Assembly (NCBI RefSeq): GCF_021531995.1
Contig: NZ_JAFBIZ010000001.1
Coordinates: 1 to 64,000 of the forward strand
Direction: 5' to 3'
DNA from: Faecalicatena contorta
GTDB taxonomy: Bacteria > Bacillota > Clostridia > Lachnospirales > Lachnospiraceae
DNA length: 64,000 nt
This document shows positions 63,903 to 64,000 of the stretch, piece after piece. Below the pieces are notes generated by a model that saw nothing but the letters and a program-made list of their open reading frames with translations, did no database searches and had not been told where the DNA came from. Position 1 is the stretch's first letter; the number at the start of each line of letters is the position of its first letter. A program made the position numbers and the translations under genes.

Positions 63903-63931
63903 ATTCTAGCACAAGAATTCTAACTCAGCAA
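63903..63931 (-). promoter_or_regulatory. Promoter of the NusG-II/Gx/ruvAB operon
   Basis: Minus strand: TTGCTG (63926-63931), a 17-base spacer, then TAGAAT (63903-63908) with TG one base before it. No SOS box of the CGAAC-N4-GTTCG type is visible in 63878-63960. Confidence 0.65.
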
Positions 63932-63965
63932 TAAGTAACCCGGGATTCATTTTTCCCAGATTCCA

Positions 63966-63974
63966 TGCTATAAT
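63966..63974 (+). promoter_or_regulatory. Plus-strand extended -10 promoter at the window edge
   Basis: TGCTATAAT, a perfect -10 with the TG extension, preceded by a poor -35. It would drive a gene beyond the right end of the window. Confidence 0.55.
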
Positions 63975-64000
63975 ACCTGTGTCAAACTAATGTCTGCATC

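Overview
The window is a stretch of chromosome from a low-to-mid GC, anaerobic, spore-forming Firmicute, most likely a clostridium of the Lachnospiraceae. The evidence is a set of sporulation genes (gpr, spoIIP, spoIIM, an alpha/beta SASP, ytfJ, a SpoVB-type flippase), Firmicute gene order (rpmB-asp23-fakA-recG; rimP-nusA-ylxR-ylxQ-infB-rbfA-nrnA-truB-ribF; rpsT divergent from gpr-spoIIP), an isc operon led by a three-cysteine IscR, and Bacillus-like sigma-A promoters and SOS box. Nearly all genes lie on the minus strand, so operons read from high to low coordinates. I see no rRNA, tRNA, insertion sequence, prophage or CRISPR array.

Layout: 1-2.8 kb, pnp and rpsO, each with its own promoter and terminator. 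2.8-12.9 kb, one long translation/ribosome-maturation operon from a promoter at 12.9 kb (rimP to ribF) ending in a Na/Pi cotransporter gene. 13-18 kb, nudC with topoisomerase IV parE-parC. 18-21 kb, gpr-spoIIP and divergent rpsT. 21-24.3 kb, ilvN-ilvC, a HAD phosphatase and a TraX-family membrane protein. 24.4-29.3 kb, glycolysis (gap, then pgk-tpiA-gpmI). 29.4-33.5 kb, iscR-iscS-iscU-mnmA-PHP phosphatase, with a flippase gene divergent from it. 35-39.6 kb, spoIIM, a Nudix hydrolase, rny, recA-recX. 39.8-43 kb, a GH13 glucosidase, an AraC regulator and a YbaK deacylase. 43-48 kb, scpA-scpB between two DacF-type carboxypeptidases, plus a metallophosphoesterase. 48-49 kb, a 52-aa HTH gene divergent from an orphan HicB, and a SASP. 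49-53.7 kb, rpmB, asp23, fakA, recG. 53.8-60.8 kb, a peptidase-U32-family gene, an SEDS/PBP pair, ytfI-ytfJ and small unknowns. 60.8-64 kb, zapA and a NusG-II/Gx-transporter/ruvA/ruvB operon.

The genes are mainly housekeeping. The notable content is between genes: structured leaders (pnp, rimP-nusA, rpsT), a GC-rich hairpin element before gpr, a 23-bp hairpin between the GH13 gene and recA whose imperfections are all G-U pairs on one strand, and two genes of 52 and 45 codons that are easily missed. Many start codons are TTG or GTG behind strong ribosome binding sites; I moved several starts accordingly. I did not find a convincing new multi-gene system. The best candidates for undescribed biology are the RNA elements and the HTH/HicB pair.
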